Origin: Chryseobacterium aurantiacum
Lineage (GTDB): Bacteria > Bacteroidota > Bacteroidia > Flavobacteriales > Weeksellaceae
Direction: 5' to 3'
Length of the DNA: 64,000 nucleotides
Assembly: GCF_003020585.1 (NCBI RefSeq)
Contig: NZ_PXUE01000001.1
Location: forward strand, 1,364,001-1,428,000
In this document: in pieces, positions 54,763 to 64,000 of the stretch
Layout: the number at the start of each line of letters is the position of its first letter
Numbering within the stretch: the first letter of the stretch is position 1
Notes under the pieces: generated by a model
What the model was told of the DNA's origin: nothing
What the model saw: the letters and a program-made list of their open reading frames with translations, nothing else
The model's database searches: none
Made by a program: the position numbers and the translations under genes

Positions 54763-54785
54763 TTATAAATATTAAGTTTTAACCT

Positions 54786-55238
54786 ATGAATTTTGTTACA
54801 GTAATCTATATCATCAATGTGTTGTTGTATACCATTTATTTCTTTGGAAAGAGTGGGAGTGAAGTAGATATGTCTGGTGTAGATTACACGATCTCTGGAA
54901 TCATGTCACTTCTTTTAATTCTTGCGGGATATGTGAATGCAAAGAAAAAAATGACGTACAGGTCTGTCCTATGGGTGTTCTTTGTAAATGTTTTATTGTT
55001 TATAATGTCTGGATTGTTTGATCAGTTTGGAAATGATTTTAATCTTTTTTCAACAGCAGGTGGTAATAGTTTTATGTTTACTCTGGCACTGATTGCCTAT
55101 AATGCATTTGCATTTCCTTTAATTGTAGTGCTGGAAGGGAGTGGCTTTTCCTTAGTTGTACCATTGCTGTTATCCTTTATCCTTCCGTCTTTAGGATATT
55201 TAATAGGAGTGAAAATGCACTCTCAAAATAGAAGCTAG
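54786..55238 (+). CDS. Hypothetical membrane protein, four helices
   Basis: A 150-residue protein with hydrophobic segments at about 1-20, 38-54, 62-82 and 100-145. No recognised family. Probably co-transcribed with the two secreted proteins before it, which suggests a shared envelope role. Confidence 0.7.
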   Translation: MNFVTVIYIINVLLYTIYFFGKSGSEVDMSGVDYTISGIMSLLLILAGYVNAKKKMTYRSVLWVFFVNVLLFIMSGLFDQFGNDFNLFSTAGGNSFMFTLALIAYNAFAFPLIVVLEGSGFSLVVPLLLSFILPSLGYLIGVKMHSQNRS

Positions 55239-55346
55239 AACTTAGAAGCTCCTGTTTTTTTATGTATGGATGTTTTAACGGCATAGGATTCATTGGCAAT
55301 AAAGTTTTCCTTTTTGCAATCCTGTAAGTTGTTGAAAAATTTAAGT

Positions 55347-55679
55347 TTAATGAGGCTGGCTACCAGTCTTCGTAATAAATTTCTGTTTCCCGATTAAAAG
55401 CTCAAAAAATAGCTTGAAATCTGAGATTAAAGACCATATGGGATACTTGAAGGTGGCAGGTTTGTTTTTTTCAATAACCGCATGACTAAACCATGCAAAT
55501 CCGTACCCTACAATCGGGATGTACCACAGAAACCTTTCCTTTCCGGAGCTGATAACATAGCCTATAACAAAAAATATGAGCAGGGTTCCGATAAAGTGAA
55601 AAATTCGGGTTCCTGTTTTACTGTGCTCAGTAAGATAAAACTGATAAAATTCTCTGTATGTTTTGATTCTTTCAGTCAT
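55347..55679 (-). CDS. Mpo1-like (DUF962) membrane protein
   Basis: A 110-residue protein with the DUF962/Mpo1 signature: FYQFYLTEHSKTGTRIFHFIGT and, after one helix, HAVIEKNKPATFKYPIWSL. Two helices lie at about 33-45 and 50-66. Yeast Mpo1 is an Fe(II)-dependent alpha-hydroxylase/dioxygenase of phytosphingosine; the family His residues (EHS, RIFHF, SHAVIEKNKPATF) are present here. A role in hydroxy-fatty-acid or sphingolipid handling is possible, since Bacteroidota make sphingolipids. Confidence 0.85.
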   Translation of the reverse strand: MTERIKTYREFYQFYLTEHSKTGTRIFHFIGTLLIFFVIGYVISSGKERFLWYIPIVGYGFAWFSHAVIEKNKPATFKYPIWSLISDFKLFFELLIGKQKFITKTGSQPH

Positions 55680-55754
55680 GATGGTCTAGTTTATTGATTC
55701 TATTGAAGTTAAAGCAATAATTCTGCCGATTTTTACGAAAGGATAAAAAAGCAA

Positions 55755-55814
55755 AAAGGCAAAATAGCCAATCGGTTTCTCCATCGGATTTAACCTCTTT
55801 GCTATTTTGCCTTT
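55755..55814 (-). terminator. Long-loop terminator of the permease gene
   Basis: AAAGGCAAAATAGC (55755-55768) pairs exactly with GCTATTTTGCCTTT (55801-55814) around a 32-nt loop. On the minus strand it is followed by TTTTTGCTTTTTT. Confidence 0.8.
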
Positions 55815-55837
55815 CCGCAATTATATTTGCTACTTAT

Positions 55838-57520
55838 TTAGCTGTTTTTTAATTCTTTTCCCAATTTACTGTTTTTGTATCCGTAACAGAAGTAAATTAC
55901 CATACCGATCAGGAACCACATTCCGAACCAGAACCAATTCTCGTGACTCATTCCTGTAAGAAGATACAGACATGAACTTAATCCAATCAATGGAATTAAT
56001 GATAAGTTCTTAATGAAAGTTACAACGCATAAGATCAGATTGATGATAATGAAGAAGAAAATAGAAGCTCTGAATTCTCCTTCTTTAGGATCTCCCCAGT
56101 TCATAAGAGTCTGGAAAAATTCCGGTTGCCAATAATAAAAAGCAATTAGCCCCCCAATAAAAATAACAGGAAAAATAATTTTACCATTTACATAAGGAAG
56201 GTGGAATCTGCCTTTAATTTTTTCCTTGGCAGGAAGAAGAAGTACCCCGGCGCACACCAATACAAATGCGAAAATAGTTCCGATACTTGTAAAATCAAGG
56301 ATAAAAGTTTTATCTGTAAACAGGATAGGAATACCTACCACAATCCCTGTAACAATAGTCGCATACGATGGTGTTTTATATTTTGGGTGTACTTTCTGAA
56401 ATCTCTGAGGCATCAGCCCGTCACGGCTCATTGCATACCAGATTCTTGGCTGTCCCATCTGGAAAACCAATAATACGGTGGTAATGGCCACAATTGCAAC
56501 AAAGGAAACTACAAGCTCCATCCAGGCTACATTAGCATTCGTTTTTTCAAATATGAACGAAAGCGGGTCTCCCACGCCGTCAAATTTCTTATAATCTACC
56601 ATTCCTGTTAATACCAATGTCAGAGCAATATAGATCACTGTACACAATACAAGAGAGATGATCATTCCTTTGGGCAGGGTCTTCTGTGGATCTTTGGTCT
56701 CCTCAGAAAGTACACTTAAAGCATCAAATCCTATATAAGCGAAGAATACTCCGGACACAGCACTCATTACACCTGCAAAACCATTTGGCATGAATGAGGG
56801 TGTTCCTGTTGTAGGACTTATTGGTGTCCAGTTTTCAGTGTTGATGTAAGCAAAACCAACCAAAATAACCAATAAAATTACTCCTAATTTTAAGATAACC
56901 AGAGAGTTATTGAAGTTTTTGCTTTCTTTTACTCCTACAAAGCAAAGCCACGTAATCAAACCATTGATCACCAATGCCGGAATATCTACAATGAATTTCA
57001 AACTTCCGATTAACGGAGCTGTATTCCATGCACTTAGCAGTTCTTTGTTTTCGGAACCATATTGAAAAGCTTTTCTTGCCTCAGTATAGCTGCAGGTCAG
57101 ATAATCGGGAATATGCATTCCAAGACGGCCTAAAAAACTAGTGAAATAATCCGACCAGGAAAAGGCTACGTATATATTCCCGAAAGAATATTCCATAATC
57201 AGAGCCCAACCGATTACCCAGGCGATAAGCTCCCCAAAACTGGCATAGGCATATGTGTAGGCAGAACCTGCAGTAGGAATTCTGCTGGCAAATTCTGCAT
57301 AGCATAAAGCGGTGAACCCACAGGCAAAACCACAAATCAAATATAGAAGGATAACACCGGGACCACCTCTAAAAACGGCTTCTCCCAAACTACTGAAACT
57401 TCCAGCTCCTATAATCGCCGCAATACCAAAAAATACAATGTCCCATACACCTAAAACTCTTAAAAGCCCTGTCGATGTGTCTGTATCCGAATAGATTTTT
57501 CTTCTAAAAAGTTGACTCAT
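55838..57520 (-). CDS. Amino-acid permease (APC family)
   Basis: A 560-residue transporter of the APC superfamily, CAT-like subfamily. About 12-14 helices, with conserved GIAAIIGAGSFSSLGEAVFRGGPG in the first helix, SAYTYAYASFGELIAW in the third, and AYIGFDALSVLSEETKDPQK in the sixth loop. The substrate is a cationic or neutral amino acid by family. Predicted to act at the inner membrane. Monocistronic with a long-loop terminator and about 100 bp of upstream region. Confidence 0.92.
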   Translation of the reverse strand: MSQLFRRKIYSDTDTSTGLLRVLGVWDIVFFGIAAIIGAGSFSSLGEAVFRGGPGVILLYLICGFACGFTALCYAEFASRIPTAGSAYTYAYASFGELIAWVIGWALIMEYSFGNIYVAFSWSDYFTSFLGRLGMHIPDYLTCSYTEARKAFQYGSENKELLSAWNTAPLIGSLKFIVDIPALVINGLITWLCFVGVKESKNFNNSLVILKLGVILLVILVGFAYINTENWTPISPTTGTPSFMPNGFAGVMSAVSGVFFAYIGFDALSVLSEETKDPQKTLPKGMIISLVLCTVIYIALTLVLTGMVDYKKFDGVGDPLSFIFEKTNANVAWMELVVSFVAIVAITTVLLVFQMGQPRIWYAMSRDGLMPQRFQKVHPKYKTPSYATIVTGIVVGIPILFTDKTFILDFTSIGTIFAFVLVCAGVLLLPAKEKIKGRFHLPYVNGKIIFPVIFIGGLIAFYYWQPEFFQTLMNWGDPKEGEFRASIFFFIIINLILCVVTFIKNLSLIPLIGLSSCLYLLTGMSHENWFWFGMWFLIGMVIYFCYGYKNSKLGKELKNS

Positions 57521-57623
57521 TCAATAACTATATTTGATTTGAAAAAAACAAATGTAATGATTTTTTATTTTGATGTTAACAGTCGTTAAGAACATTTAGG
57601 TAAAAATACTTAACGAAAAGCCT

Positions 57624-59864
57624 TTAGTCTTCATAAACAGGTATTTCCACATAGCTGTCATTATACCATTTTACTTCCAAAGGTTCTCCGGAATCTTGTA
57701 TGGTTTCTTCACTTACATCTTTGCCCGTCCCATAATTGATCTGCCATGCCGAATTTTTGTTGACACCCACCAATAAAAGGAGTTTGCTTCCCTTTTTGAT
57801 CTTCTTACTCATAAATATCGATTGCTTGATTGGAATCTGCTCAATTTTATTAGGTTCAAGAAGTTGGCGTACTTCATTATTTTTAGAATAGCTGGCCCTT
57901 ACCAAATGGTTGGATAATAAAAAAGACTTTCCATCTGGTTGAATTTCATATAAGGAAGTGTCTGTGTCAAAATCCCTTTTATTAATGGAAACATTGAAGT
58001 ATCCCGCAAGATTTCCACTAAAAATAATATCCTTATCCAATACTTCACTCTCAAAATAGACCAGATTGGTTGTTTTAATACTGTCTTTTTTACTGATGAC
58101 ATAATAAGAATCTTTAGAGCTTCGGTCTTTGAAGTCAACAATTTGCTTGGTAAAACTTACATGAGATGGTTTTTTGAATACCGAAGGATTGCTTTTGTGA
58201 TCCTGAAGATAAAATTTAAGATTAGACGTATGCATTTTGTCTAGAACAGGAACATGTTTCCATGTATTGGTATTCATTACCTGAAAATTGATTTTATCTT
58301 TTAAAATTTCAGGTTTTTTACCATTTTTAAGAATATAATCAAACCATGAAAAAGCAAGATCATCAATGCTTATTCTGGCAACCTTATCAATGGGGCTGTT
58401 ATTTACATAGGTGAATCCAAAGCTTTGTGCCCCGCCATGATTATAGGGGCCAATGACCATATAGTGCTCAGCATTTTTATTGTATTTATGATGCTCCTTA
58501 AAGTAATATAATGCACCTATCTGGTCATCATCATAATATCCCGTTGTCGTTAAGATCGGGATGTTTATTTTAGCAAATTCCTCTTTATAAGGAACCATTT
58601 TTTGCCAATATTGATCATATCCGGGATGATCCAGCCATCTTTGGAATATCTTGCTGGGCTTACCACTGATGGTATCTAATGACCTGAATGATTTTCCACT
58701 TTTATACCATTTTGTATTAATAGAATCCCACTTTGGAAAATCACTAAAGTCAGCTTCATCCGTATATTTATTATTGGTAACATATTGAATCCATCTTAGC
58801 ATATAGCTCATAAAGACATTGTTCTGAGCAGGATAATCAATCCCGATTCCCACTGCAACCTGTGGCACAATTGTTTTTAGTGCAGGATGAAGATTTTTTA
58901 CAGCAGCCCATTGGCTGAATCCCAGATAGCTGCCACCAATCATTCCTACCTTTCCATTGCTCCATGGCTGTTTGCTTACCCAATCTATCACTTCATAGAT
59001 ATCCTGAGATTCATGCTCAAACGGATTGTTCTCATCATTACTGTTTCTTTTGCCACGGGTGTTCACTACTGCTCCTACATAATTATAGATTGCTGCTCTT
59101 TTTCCGAAAAAACTATCATTAGCTCCGGCATAAATATTATTGGTAAGAATAACCGGAAGAGGAGATTTGTTTTCCTTTTTTCTAATAACGGTTATCGTTA
59201 AGGTATTTCCGTTTTTTGTCTTGAAATCTTTGTTTTCAATAATAAACCTTTCTTTATCTTTTACTCTAAGCAGGTTTATAATCGTTGGTTTAATGCTGGC
59301 AAACGTTTTATAGTTGAGATAGCTTTTACATAAAGCAAGGGCAGAACCATAATCTATACTCTCTTTTCCTTTTTGTTTGTCAAGTGCCTTTTTGAAAAGT
59401 TTTCTGTAATTGACAACATCTCCGTTAAGTGACAAGTCGATTCTGGGAATCTGTTTTTCATTAAGACTTGCATACTTTTCATTAAATGCAGTTTGAATAG
59501 CATTAGGAAAAGAGGTTTTAGTCTCTGCTTCATATAATTTAGCCATGCTGTATACTTCATATTCTATAAATTTATAACCAGCCATATTATGATCTGCAAA
59601 TTCATTACGGAATTGGGCGAGGGTTATTGCTGATGCTTTATAGTCTTTCGCAATAATTTGTAGCCGGAAAAGATTGTCTAAAAAATCTACGTTATTTTCA
59701 GGCCTGTACTTTTGGGACTGAAGTTGAGAGATCACCTGTAATGCAAGACCGGGCATTTGCTGTTCCATGATAGTAGAGTCTGTTACAGCTGTTTGGGGAA
59801 AGTTTAATTTTTGTGCCTGCATCAGGTTTACAAAAATTAATGCTAAAAGTATCTTAAATTTCAT
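57624..59864 (-). CDS. CocE/NonD-family X-Pro dipeptidyl-peptidase-like hydrolase, exported
   Basis: A 746-residue serine hydrolase. A signal peptide covers 1-18 (ILLALIFVNLMQAQ). An N-terminal helical domain (about 20-210) precedes the alpha/beta hydrolase core (about 215-530), with the nucleophile Ser312 in IGGSYLGFSQW and a His in GPYNHGGAQSFG. A C-terminal jelly-roll (about 545-740) completes the CocE/NonD architecture. Members include cocaine esterase, X-Pro dipeptidyl peptidase and glutaryl-7-ACA acylase. The substrate is uncertain; a peptide or ester in the periplasm is likely. Confidence 0.9.
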   Translation of the reverse strand: MKFKILLALIFVNLMQAQKLNFPQTAVTDSTIMEQQMPGLALQVISQLQSQKYRPENNVDFLDNLFRLQIIAKDYKASAITLAQFRNEFADHNMAGYKFIEYEVYSMAKLYEAETKTSFPNAIQTAFNEKYASLNEKQIPRIDLSLNGDVVNYRKLFKKALDKQKGKESIDYGSALALCKSYLNYKTFASIKPTIINLLRVKDKERFIIENKDFKTKNGNTLTITVIRKKENKSPLPVILTNNIYAGANDSFFGKRAAIYNYVGAVVNTRGKRNSNDENNPFEHESQDIYEVIDWVSKQPWSNGKVGMIGGSYLGFSQWAAVKNLHPALKTIVPQVAVGIGIDYPAQNNVFMSYMLRWIQYVTNNKYTDEADFSDFPKWDSINTKWYKSGKSFRSLDTISGKPSKIFQRWLDHPGYDQYWQKMVPYKEEFAKINIPILTTTGYYDDDQIGALYYFKEHHKYNKNAEHYMVIGPYNHGGAQSFGFTYVNNSPIDKVARISIDDLAFSWFDYILKNGKKPEILKDKINFQVMNTNTWKHVPVLDKMHTSNLKFYLQDHKSNPSVFKKPSHVSFTKQIVDFKDRSSKDSYYVISKKDSIKTTNLVYFESEVLDKDIIFSGNLAGYFNVSINKRDFDTDTSLYEIQPDGKSFLLSNHLVRASYSKNNEVRQLLEPNKIEQIPIKQSIFMSKKIKKGSKLLLLVGVNKNSAWQINYGTGKDVSEETIQDSGEPLEVKWYNDSYVEIPVYED

Positions 59865-60119
59865 ATTACAGTATGTTTATGGTATGTTTTTAGCTGCTGT
59901 TGAAAAAGTATCAGGTCAAAATATATTTTTGATAGCTGTTTACTAAAATTGTTTACATTTTATCAGACGAAATTAATAAAATTTATCAAACAATAGTGAA
60001 ATGTTTTTATTATTGTTAAATATTTATCTTAGGGTATTAAATCTGTTAAAACTTGCTTAAACAATAAGTTTTTAATATTTTCGTTAACTTATTTAGACTA
60101 ATTTTCTTATACGAGAAGA

Positions 60120-63083
60120 ATGAAATCAAAAAAAATACTTTTAGCGGCTGCGGTCATATACTTCGGAATTTCCGATGCTCAACAGTCACAATATTTTACA
60201 CAGAAAGAAAATTATAGATTCAATCTAGCTGAAAACCTTTATCAGACCAAAATATACAACGCTTCCCAATACGAATACGCAAGACAATATTTCTATAACC
60301 AGAATTTGTCTCGTTCGAAAAAGGAAGCGGCTCAGTTTTTTGACAATGTGATAGGGGTAATTCTTCAGAAAAATCATGCTGAGGATGGGTTGACTGCTTT
60401 CATGAAAGAATATCCAAACTCTGCTTATTTTGCTCAGGCTAATCTTCCTTTGGCAGATTATTATCTGGCGAAAAAGGATTTTGAGAAAGCACTGGAAACC
60501 CTGAAAAAGGTGAACCAGTATCAACTTTCGAAAGAGGAGAATACACAGTACATCCTAAAGCTTGGATATGCAAAATTCATGATGGGAGATTCTAAAGGTG
60601 CTACCGATGCCCTTGAAGAGGCCTATAAAACAGCTGATCAGTCTCAAAAAGGTGACATTGCCTATATGCTTGGGCATTTGTATTACAGCAACAGACAAAA
60701 TGATAAGGCTTTCCAGTATTTTGATTCCGTTAAGGATCAGGATAAGTTTTCAAAACTGGTGCGTCCTTATTATGTACAGATGTACTATAATGACAAGAAT
60801 TATGACAAAGCTATTTCTGAAGGGAATACATTATTGAACGAAAATATTTCAGAATCCTATAAAGCAGAGGTTCACAAGATCATTGGAGAAAGTTACTTCA
60901 TGAAAGGGGATTATACTTCTGCCTATCCACATCTGAAAGATTATCTGAATGTACAGCAGAATCCATCTGAAAATGATCTGTATGAAATGGGATTCGTTGC
61001 AGCACAGCTTAAAAAGTATGATGAAGCTGTTTCTTATTATAACCAGCTTCTTAACAGCAATTCTGCATTATCACAAAATGCTTATTATCAATTAGGAAAT
61101 GCCTATTTAGCTGTTGATAAAAAGCAGGAGGCTCTTTCTGCATTCCGTTCTTCTTACCAGATGGATTATGATGCGAAAGTGAAAAAACTGGCTCATGAGC
61201 AGTACGCCAAATTAGGATATGATATAGGTAACCCGTTTGAAAATCCGTCTACTGTTATTCAAAGTTATATCAACGATAATCAGAATGGATCCAATGCTTC
61301 AGAAATGAGATCGCTATTGGTGAAATCATACCTGTATTCCGGAAACTATAAAGAAACATTGAATGCCATTGACAAGCTGCAGGGCTCTACTCCTGAGATC
61401 AATAAAGTAGATCAGGAAGTTTCGTATTTATTAGGGACGGAAGAATTCAATAAAGGGAATTATGATGAAGCTGAGAAATATTTCCTGAGAAGTTTAGGAT
61501 TTAATATCAATAAAGAGTTTAACAGCAGGGCCTTATATTGGCTTGCTCAGGTATATTACCAGAAAGGAAACTATCCGTCTGCCATTGTTCGTTACGAAAA
61601 GCTTCTTAATGAGACTTTCCCTGAAAAACAGCAATTGCCCTATGACTTAGGATATGCTTATTTTAAATCTAAGAAATTTGATCAGGCACAAACGTTTTTC
61701 AAGCAGTATCTGACGAATCCGAAACCTGAATTTAAAAATGATGCAGAGCTTCGTCTCGCAGATATTCACTACGCCAATAATGATCTGAATGAAGCAATTG
61801 CCATCTACGACAAAAATGAGGATGCTACAGATTATACTGTATATCAAAAAGCAATGGCCCTAGGATTTAAAGGAGATACTCAGGCGAAAATCAACAACTT
61901 AAAAAATCTTTTATCGAAATATCCGGATTCCGAGTATTATGATGATGCACAATACGAGATTGGAACCGCCTATGCAGCTCAGGATGATTTTACCAATTCC
62001 AATGATTATTTTGGAAAGGTAATTAAAACATCTTCAGATAAGGATTTGATTGCCAATGCTTCTATTTACAGAGCTCAAAATTATATTGATCAAAACCAGA
62101 ATGATAAAGCTCTTTCTGAGTTGAAGTCCTTGGGTGAACAATATAAAAATACAGCCTACGCTACCAAAATAGTTCAGGCGGCAAAACCAATCTTTACGAA
62201 GAACGGTGATGTTTCAGGATATGAAAACTTTGCAAGAAATATCGGAGTGAATGTAGATGCTTCTGAAATTGATGAGATCAACCTATCTACCGGAAAACAA
62301 TATTTCGCGAAGAAAGATTATAAAAATGCTATTTCTTACTACGAAAAGTATCTGACACAGAATCCAACAGGTGAGGGATTATATCAGGCTAAATATGAAT
62401 TAGGAGAAAGTTATTATCAAACAAATAATTCAACTAAAGCTTTACTTGTTTTGCAGGAAGTTGCTGGAATTCAGAATGATTACCAGGATGACGCACAAAC
62501 TCGTTTAGCTCAAATCTTCATTACGCAAGGAAATACCACTGAAGCGAAAAAGTATCTGGAGGGTATTAAAAACTCTTCCAATATCAGTATTAAGAACTAC
62601 GCGAATGTTGAGCTAATGAAGCTGTATGCAGATGAAAAGAACTTCTCTGAAGCTGAAAAATTAGCCAATGCGGTAATCGCTAATTCTAAAAATTCGGCTG
62701 CTGTAATTGAAACGGCGAAAGTGATCAAGGCAAGAAGCTTAATGAATTCAGGAAAGGATAAAGACGCTCAGTCTGCTTATACTTCCCTTGAAAAATCGTC
62801 CAATACCTCTGTAGCAGCAGAAGCATTCTATGCAAAGGCTTATTATCAGAATAAAGGAAAGGCATTCAAGTCTTCTAATGAGACCATCTTTAAGCTGGCG
62901 AATAATTATGCTTCAGAAGAATATTGGGGAGCTAAGGCATTGGTGCTAATGGCTAAGAATTATATTGGGTTGAAAGATAATTATCAAGCAAGTTATACCT
63001 GTGACCAGATCATTGCAAACTACAAGGATTTCCCTGAAATTATTGCAGAAGCAAAAGAAGTTAAAAAACAGATTAAGAAATAA
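60120..63083 (+). CDS. Exported tetratricopeptide-repeat protein
   Basis: A 987-residue protein built almost wholly of TPR-like repeats from about 30 to the end. Examples are YFAQANLPLADYYLAKKDFEKAL, KAFQYFDSVKDQDKF and KNAISYYEKYLTQNPTGEG. A signal peptide covers 1-20 (ILLAAAVIYFGISDAQ). It probably acts in the periplasm as a protein-protein scaffold. The next two genes are a lipoprotein (3 bp away) and the start of a probable outer-membrane protein, an arrangement common in Bacteroidota for envelope assembly. The exact function is unknown. Confidence 0.88.
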   Translation: MKSKKILLAAAVIYFGISDAQQSQYFTQKENYRFNLAENLYQTKIYNASQYEYARQYFYNQNLSRSKKEAAQFFDNVIGVILQKNHAEDGLTAFMKEYPNSAYFAQANLPLADYYLAKKDFEKALETLKKVNQYQLSKEENTQYILKLGYAKFMMGDSKGATDALEEAYKTADQSQKGDIAYMLGHLYYSNRQNDKAFQYFDSVKDQDKFSKLVRPYYVQMYYNDKNYDKAISEGNTLLNENISESYKAEVHKIIGESYFMKGDYTSAYPHLKDYLNVQQNPSENDLYEMGFVAAQLKKYDEAVSYYNQLLNSNSALSQNAYYQLGNAYLAVDKKQEALSAFRSSYQMDYDAKVKKLAHEQYAKLGYDIGNPFENPSTVIQSYINDNQNGSNASEMRSLLVKSYLYSGNYKETLNAIDKLQGSTPEINKVDQEVSYLLGTEEFNKGNYDEAEKYFLRSLGFNINKEFNSRALYWLAQVYYQKGNYPSAIVRYEKLLNETFPEKQQLPYDLGYAYFKSKKFDQAQTFFKQYLTNPKPEFKNDAELRLADIHYANNDLNEAIAIYDKNEDATDYTVYQKAMALGFKGDTQAKINNLKNLLSKYPDSEYYDDAQYEIGTAYAAQDDFTNSNDYFGKVIKTSSDKDLIANASIYRAQNYIDQNQNDKALSELKSLGEQYKNTAYATKIVQAAKPIFTKNGDVSGYENFARNIGVNVDASEIDEINLSTGKQYFAKKDYKNAISYYEKYLTQNPTGEGLYQAKYELGESYYQTNNSTKALLVLQEVAGIQNDYQDDAQTRLAQIFITQGNTTEAKKYLEGIKNSSNISIKNYANVELMKLYADEKNFSEAEKLANAVIANSKNSAAVIETAKVIKARSLMNSGKDKDAQSAYTSLEKSSNTSVAAEAFYAKAYYQNKGKAFKSSNETIFKLANNYASEEYWGAKALVLMAKNYIGLKDNYQASYTCDQIIANYKDFPEIIAEAKEVKKQIKK

Positions 63084-63086
63084 GAA

Positions 63087-63578
63087 TTGAAAGTGTTTAA
63101 AATAACAATATACTCTTTTTTAGTTTCTGCTTCGCTTTGGAGCTGCATACCTGCCTATACTGTTTCTGATAAAGAGTATAGAAATGCAAAGGCAGACTTC
63201 CCGAAGCAAAAAGCTTTTGTTGCCAATAAGGATCTTAAGAAAGAGTTTGATATTTTAAAACATTCCAAAATTTATGAAATTGTAGATGACAGTACCAACG
63301 CTGCAAAAATAACATTACACCCTATGACAACCCGTACTCCTTTCTGTGGAAATCCAATGATTGGAAGTATGATTACACTAGGATTGATGCCCTCGGGGTT
63401 TCCGTATGATATTTCTTACAGCTATGATATTGCCGAAAAGAATACAAAGAAAAATTATCAATACAATTTAAAAGTTTATCAGAGCCTTTGGCTGTTTAAT
63501 ATATTCAGATTAGGCAAAACTTTTTCAAAACAGTCAGGGAAGGCTTTGTTGGGAAATTATATAGCTTCCAATAAATAG
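63087..63578 (+). CDS. Hypothetical lipoprotein
   Basis: A 163-residue protein with a lipoprotein leader (KVFKITIYSFLVSASLWSC, Cys20 likely anchored). The start codon is TTG; a GTG lies 6 bp further on. It contains SKIYEIVDDSTNAAKITLHPM and ends with an aromatic-rich SLWLFNIFRLGKTFSKQ. No known family. It begins 3 bp after the TPR gene stop and lies 30 bp before the next gene, so the three are probably one operon. Confidence 0.72.
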   Translation: MKVFKITIYSFLVSASLWSCIPAYTVSDKEYRNAKADFPKQKAFVANKDLKKEFDILKHSKIYEIVDDSTNAAKITLHPMTTRTPFCGNPMIGSMITLGLMPSGFPYDISYSYDIAEKNTKKNYQYNLKVYQSLWLFNIFRLGKTFSKQSGKALLGNYIASNK

Positions 63579-63608
63579 ATCCCGTTATATTTTTCAAATA
63601 AAGAAAAT

Positions 63609-64000
63609 ATGAACAAGAAAATTCAATTATTATCCATATTATTTTTAGGGGTTTCGCAGTTCGCGTTTTCCCAGATCAAGGAGGAAAAACTGGTTCTTAA
63701 TAAAAAGAGGGAACCGGAAGTGAAGAAGATCGAGAAGAAGAAGACTTCTGTGGAAACCATTAAAAACTATCCGCCGGAAGAGAAGTCCCAGAACCCTGTG
63801 AAATATACCATTACGGATGTTCCAGCGGTTTCAGACTTTAAAACTTCTACCATCCAGGGCGAGGACGTGGCTCCAAAATTCGACGGAACAGCGCAGAATA
63901 ACTATGTTCAGTTTGGAATGGGTAACTATGGGAAAATTTTGTTAGACGGAAATGTTTCTAAGGTGCTTGATAACAAAATTGAAGTAGGAGCAGATGTTCA
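63609..64000 (+). CDS. Start of a probable TonB-linked/outer-membrane protein (truncated by window edge)
   Basis: The first 130 codons are in the window. A signal peptide covers about 1-22 (LLSILFLGVSQFAFSQ), followed by a charged, basic stretch (NKKREPEVKKIEKKK) and then beta-type sequence (YTITDVPAVSDFKTSTIQG, NYVQFGMGNYGKILLDG). In Bacteroidota, proteins starting this way next to a large TPR gene are usually annotated as TonB-dependent receptor-like or outer-membrane beta-barrel proteins. The class cannot be confirmed from this fragment. Confidence 0.6.
   Translation, partial: MNKKIQLLSILFLGVSQFAFSQIKEEKLVLNKKREPEVKKIEKKKTSVETIKNYPPEEKSQNPVKYTITDVPAVSDFKTSTIQGEDVAPKFDGTAQNNYVQFGMGNYGKILLDGNVSKVLDNKIEVGADV

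Overview
The window is AT-rich chromosomal DNA from a member of the Bacteroidota, most likely a Flavobacteriia close to Chryseobacterium (Weeksellaceae). This is an inference from the protein families, from Bacteroidota-type -7 promoter boxes (TAnnTTTG) upstream of many genes, from the lack of clear Shine-Dalgarno sequences, and from gene content: monomeric NADP isocitrate dehydrogenase, S41 and S9 peptidases, a LytS/LytTR two-component pair, and a large TPR protein next to a predicted outer-membrane protein. I saw no rRNA, complete tRNA, CRISPR array, insertion sequence or prophage.

Layout. 1-640 is a 218-bp tandem repeat array. 642-3012 holds an exported thiol peroxidase and a GapN-like aldehyde dehydrogenase. 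3166-5740 holds two tandem paralogous modules, each an ECF-type sigma factor followed by a membrane protein that may be its partner. 5838-10075 holds an S41 protease lipoprotein, a membrane-anchored metallo-beta-lactamase-fold hydrolase, a small GNAT, a hairpin-rich intergenic element and a small secreted protein. 10241-30167 is an accessory stretch rich in small detoxification-type enzymes and one-gene regulators: AraC, Crp/Fnr, aldo/keto reductase, alpha/beta hydrolases, VOC/PhnB proteins, DinB proteins, SRPBCC proteins, an SDR, a DoxX-like protein and a Tet(X)-like flavin monooxygenase. It is interrupted by housekeeping icd and a cytoplasmic tpx.

30334-39120 holds an S9 peptidase, a third sigma-factor operon, a DnaJ-domain membrane protein, a small Cys-rich protein and gcvP. 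39255-43754 is mostly minus strand: small membrane proteins, a Crp/Fnr regulator, and an operon of an AAA ATPase, a YggS-family PLP protein and a membrane protein, plus two small membrane ORFs of 57 and 26 codons. 44451-51235 holds an SMR efflux protein, a histidine kinase/LytTR pair, a methyltransferase, a dGTPase, an SPFH protein and a tandem DUF4377 lipoprotein. 51384-55238 is a run of uncharacterised genes led by a transglutaminase-fold protein. 55347-64000 holds an Mpo1-like protein, an amino-acid permease, a CocE/NonD hydrolase, a 987-residue TPR protein, a lipoprotein and the start of a probable outer-membrane protein.

The most useful non-coding signals are: (i) three copies of a GTTTGAATTYTATA direct repeat around the AraC and aldo/keto-reductase genes; (ii) palindromes directly after two Crp/Fnr genes; (iii) intergenic repeats that share a small hairpin with different stem sequence in different copies, one of them with long inverted termini; (iv) long GC-rich hairpins with 3-nt loops at gene ends; and (v) -7 boxes lying only a few bases upstream of several start codons. 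All family calls were made by eye from motifs; no database search was run.
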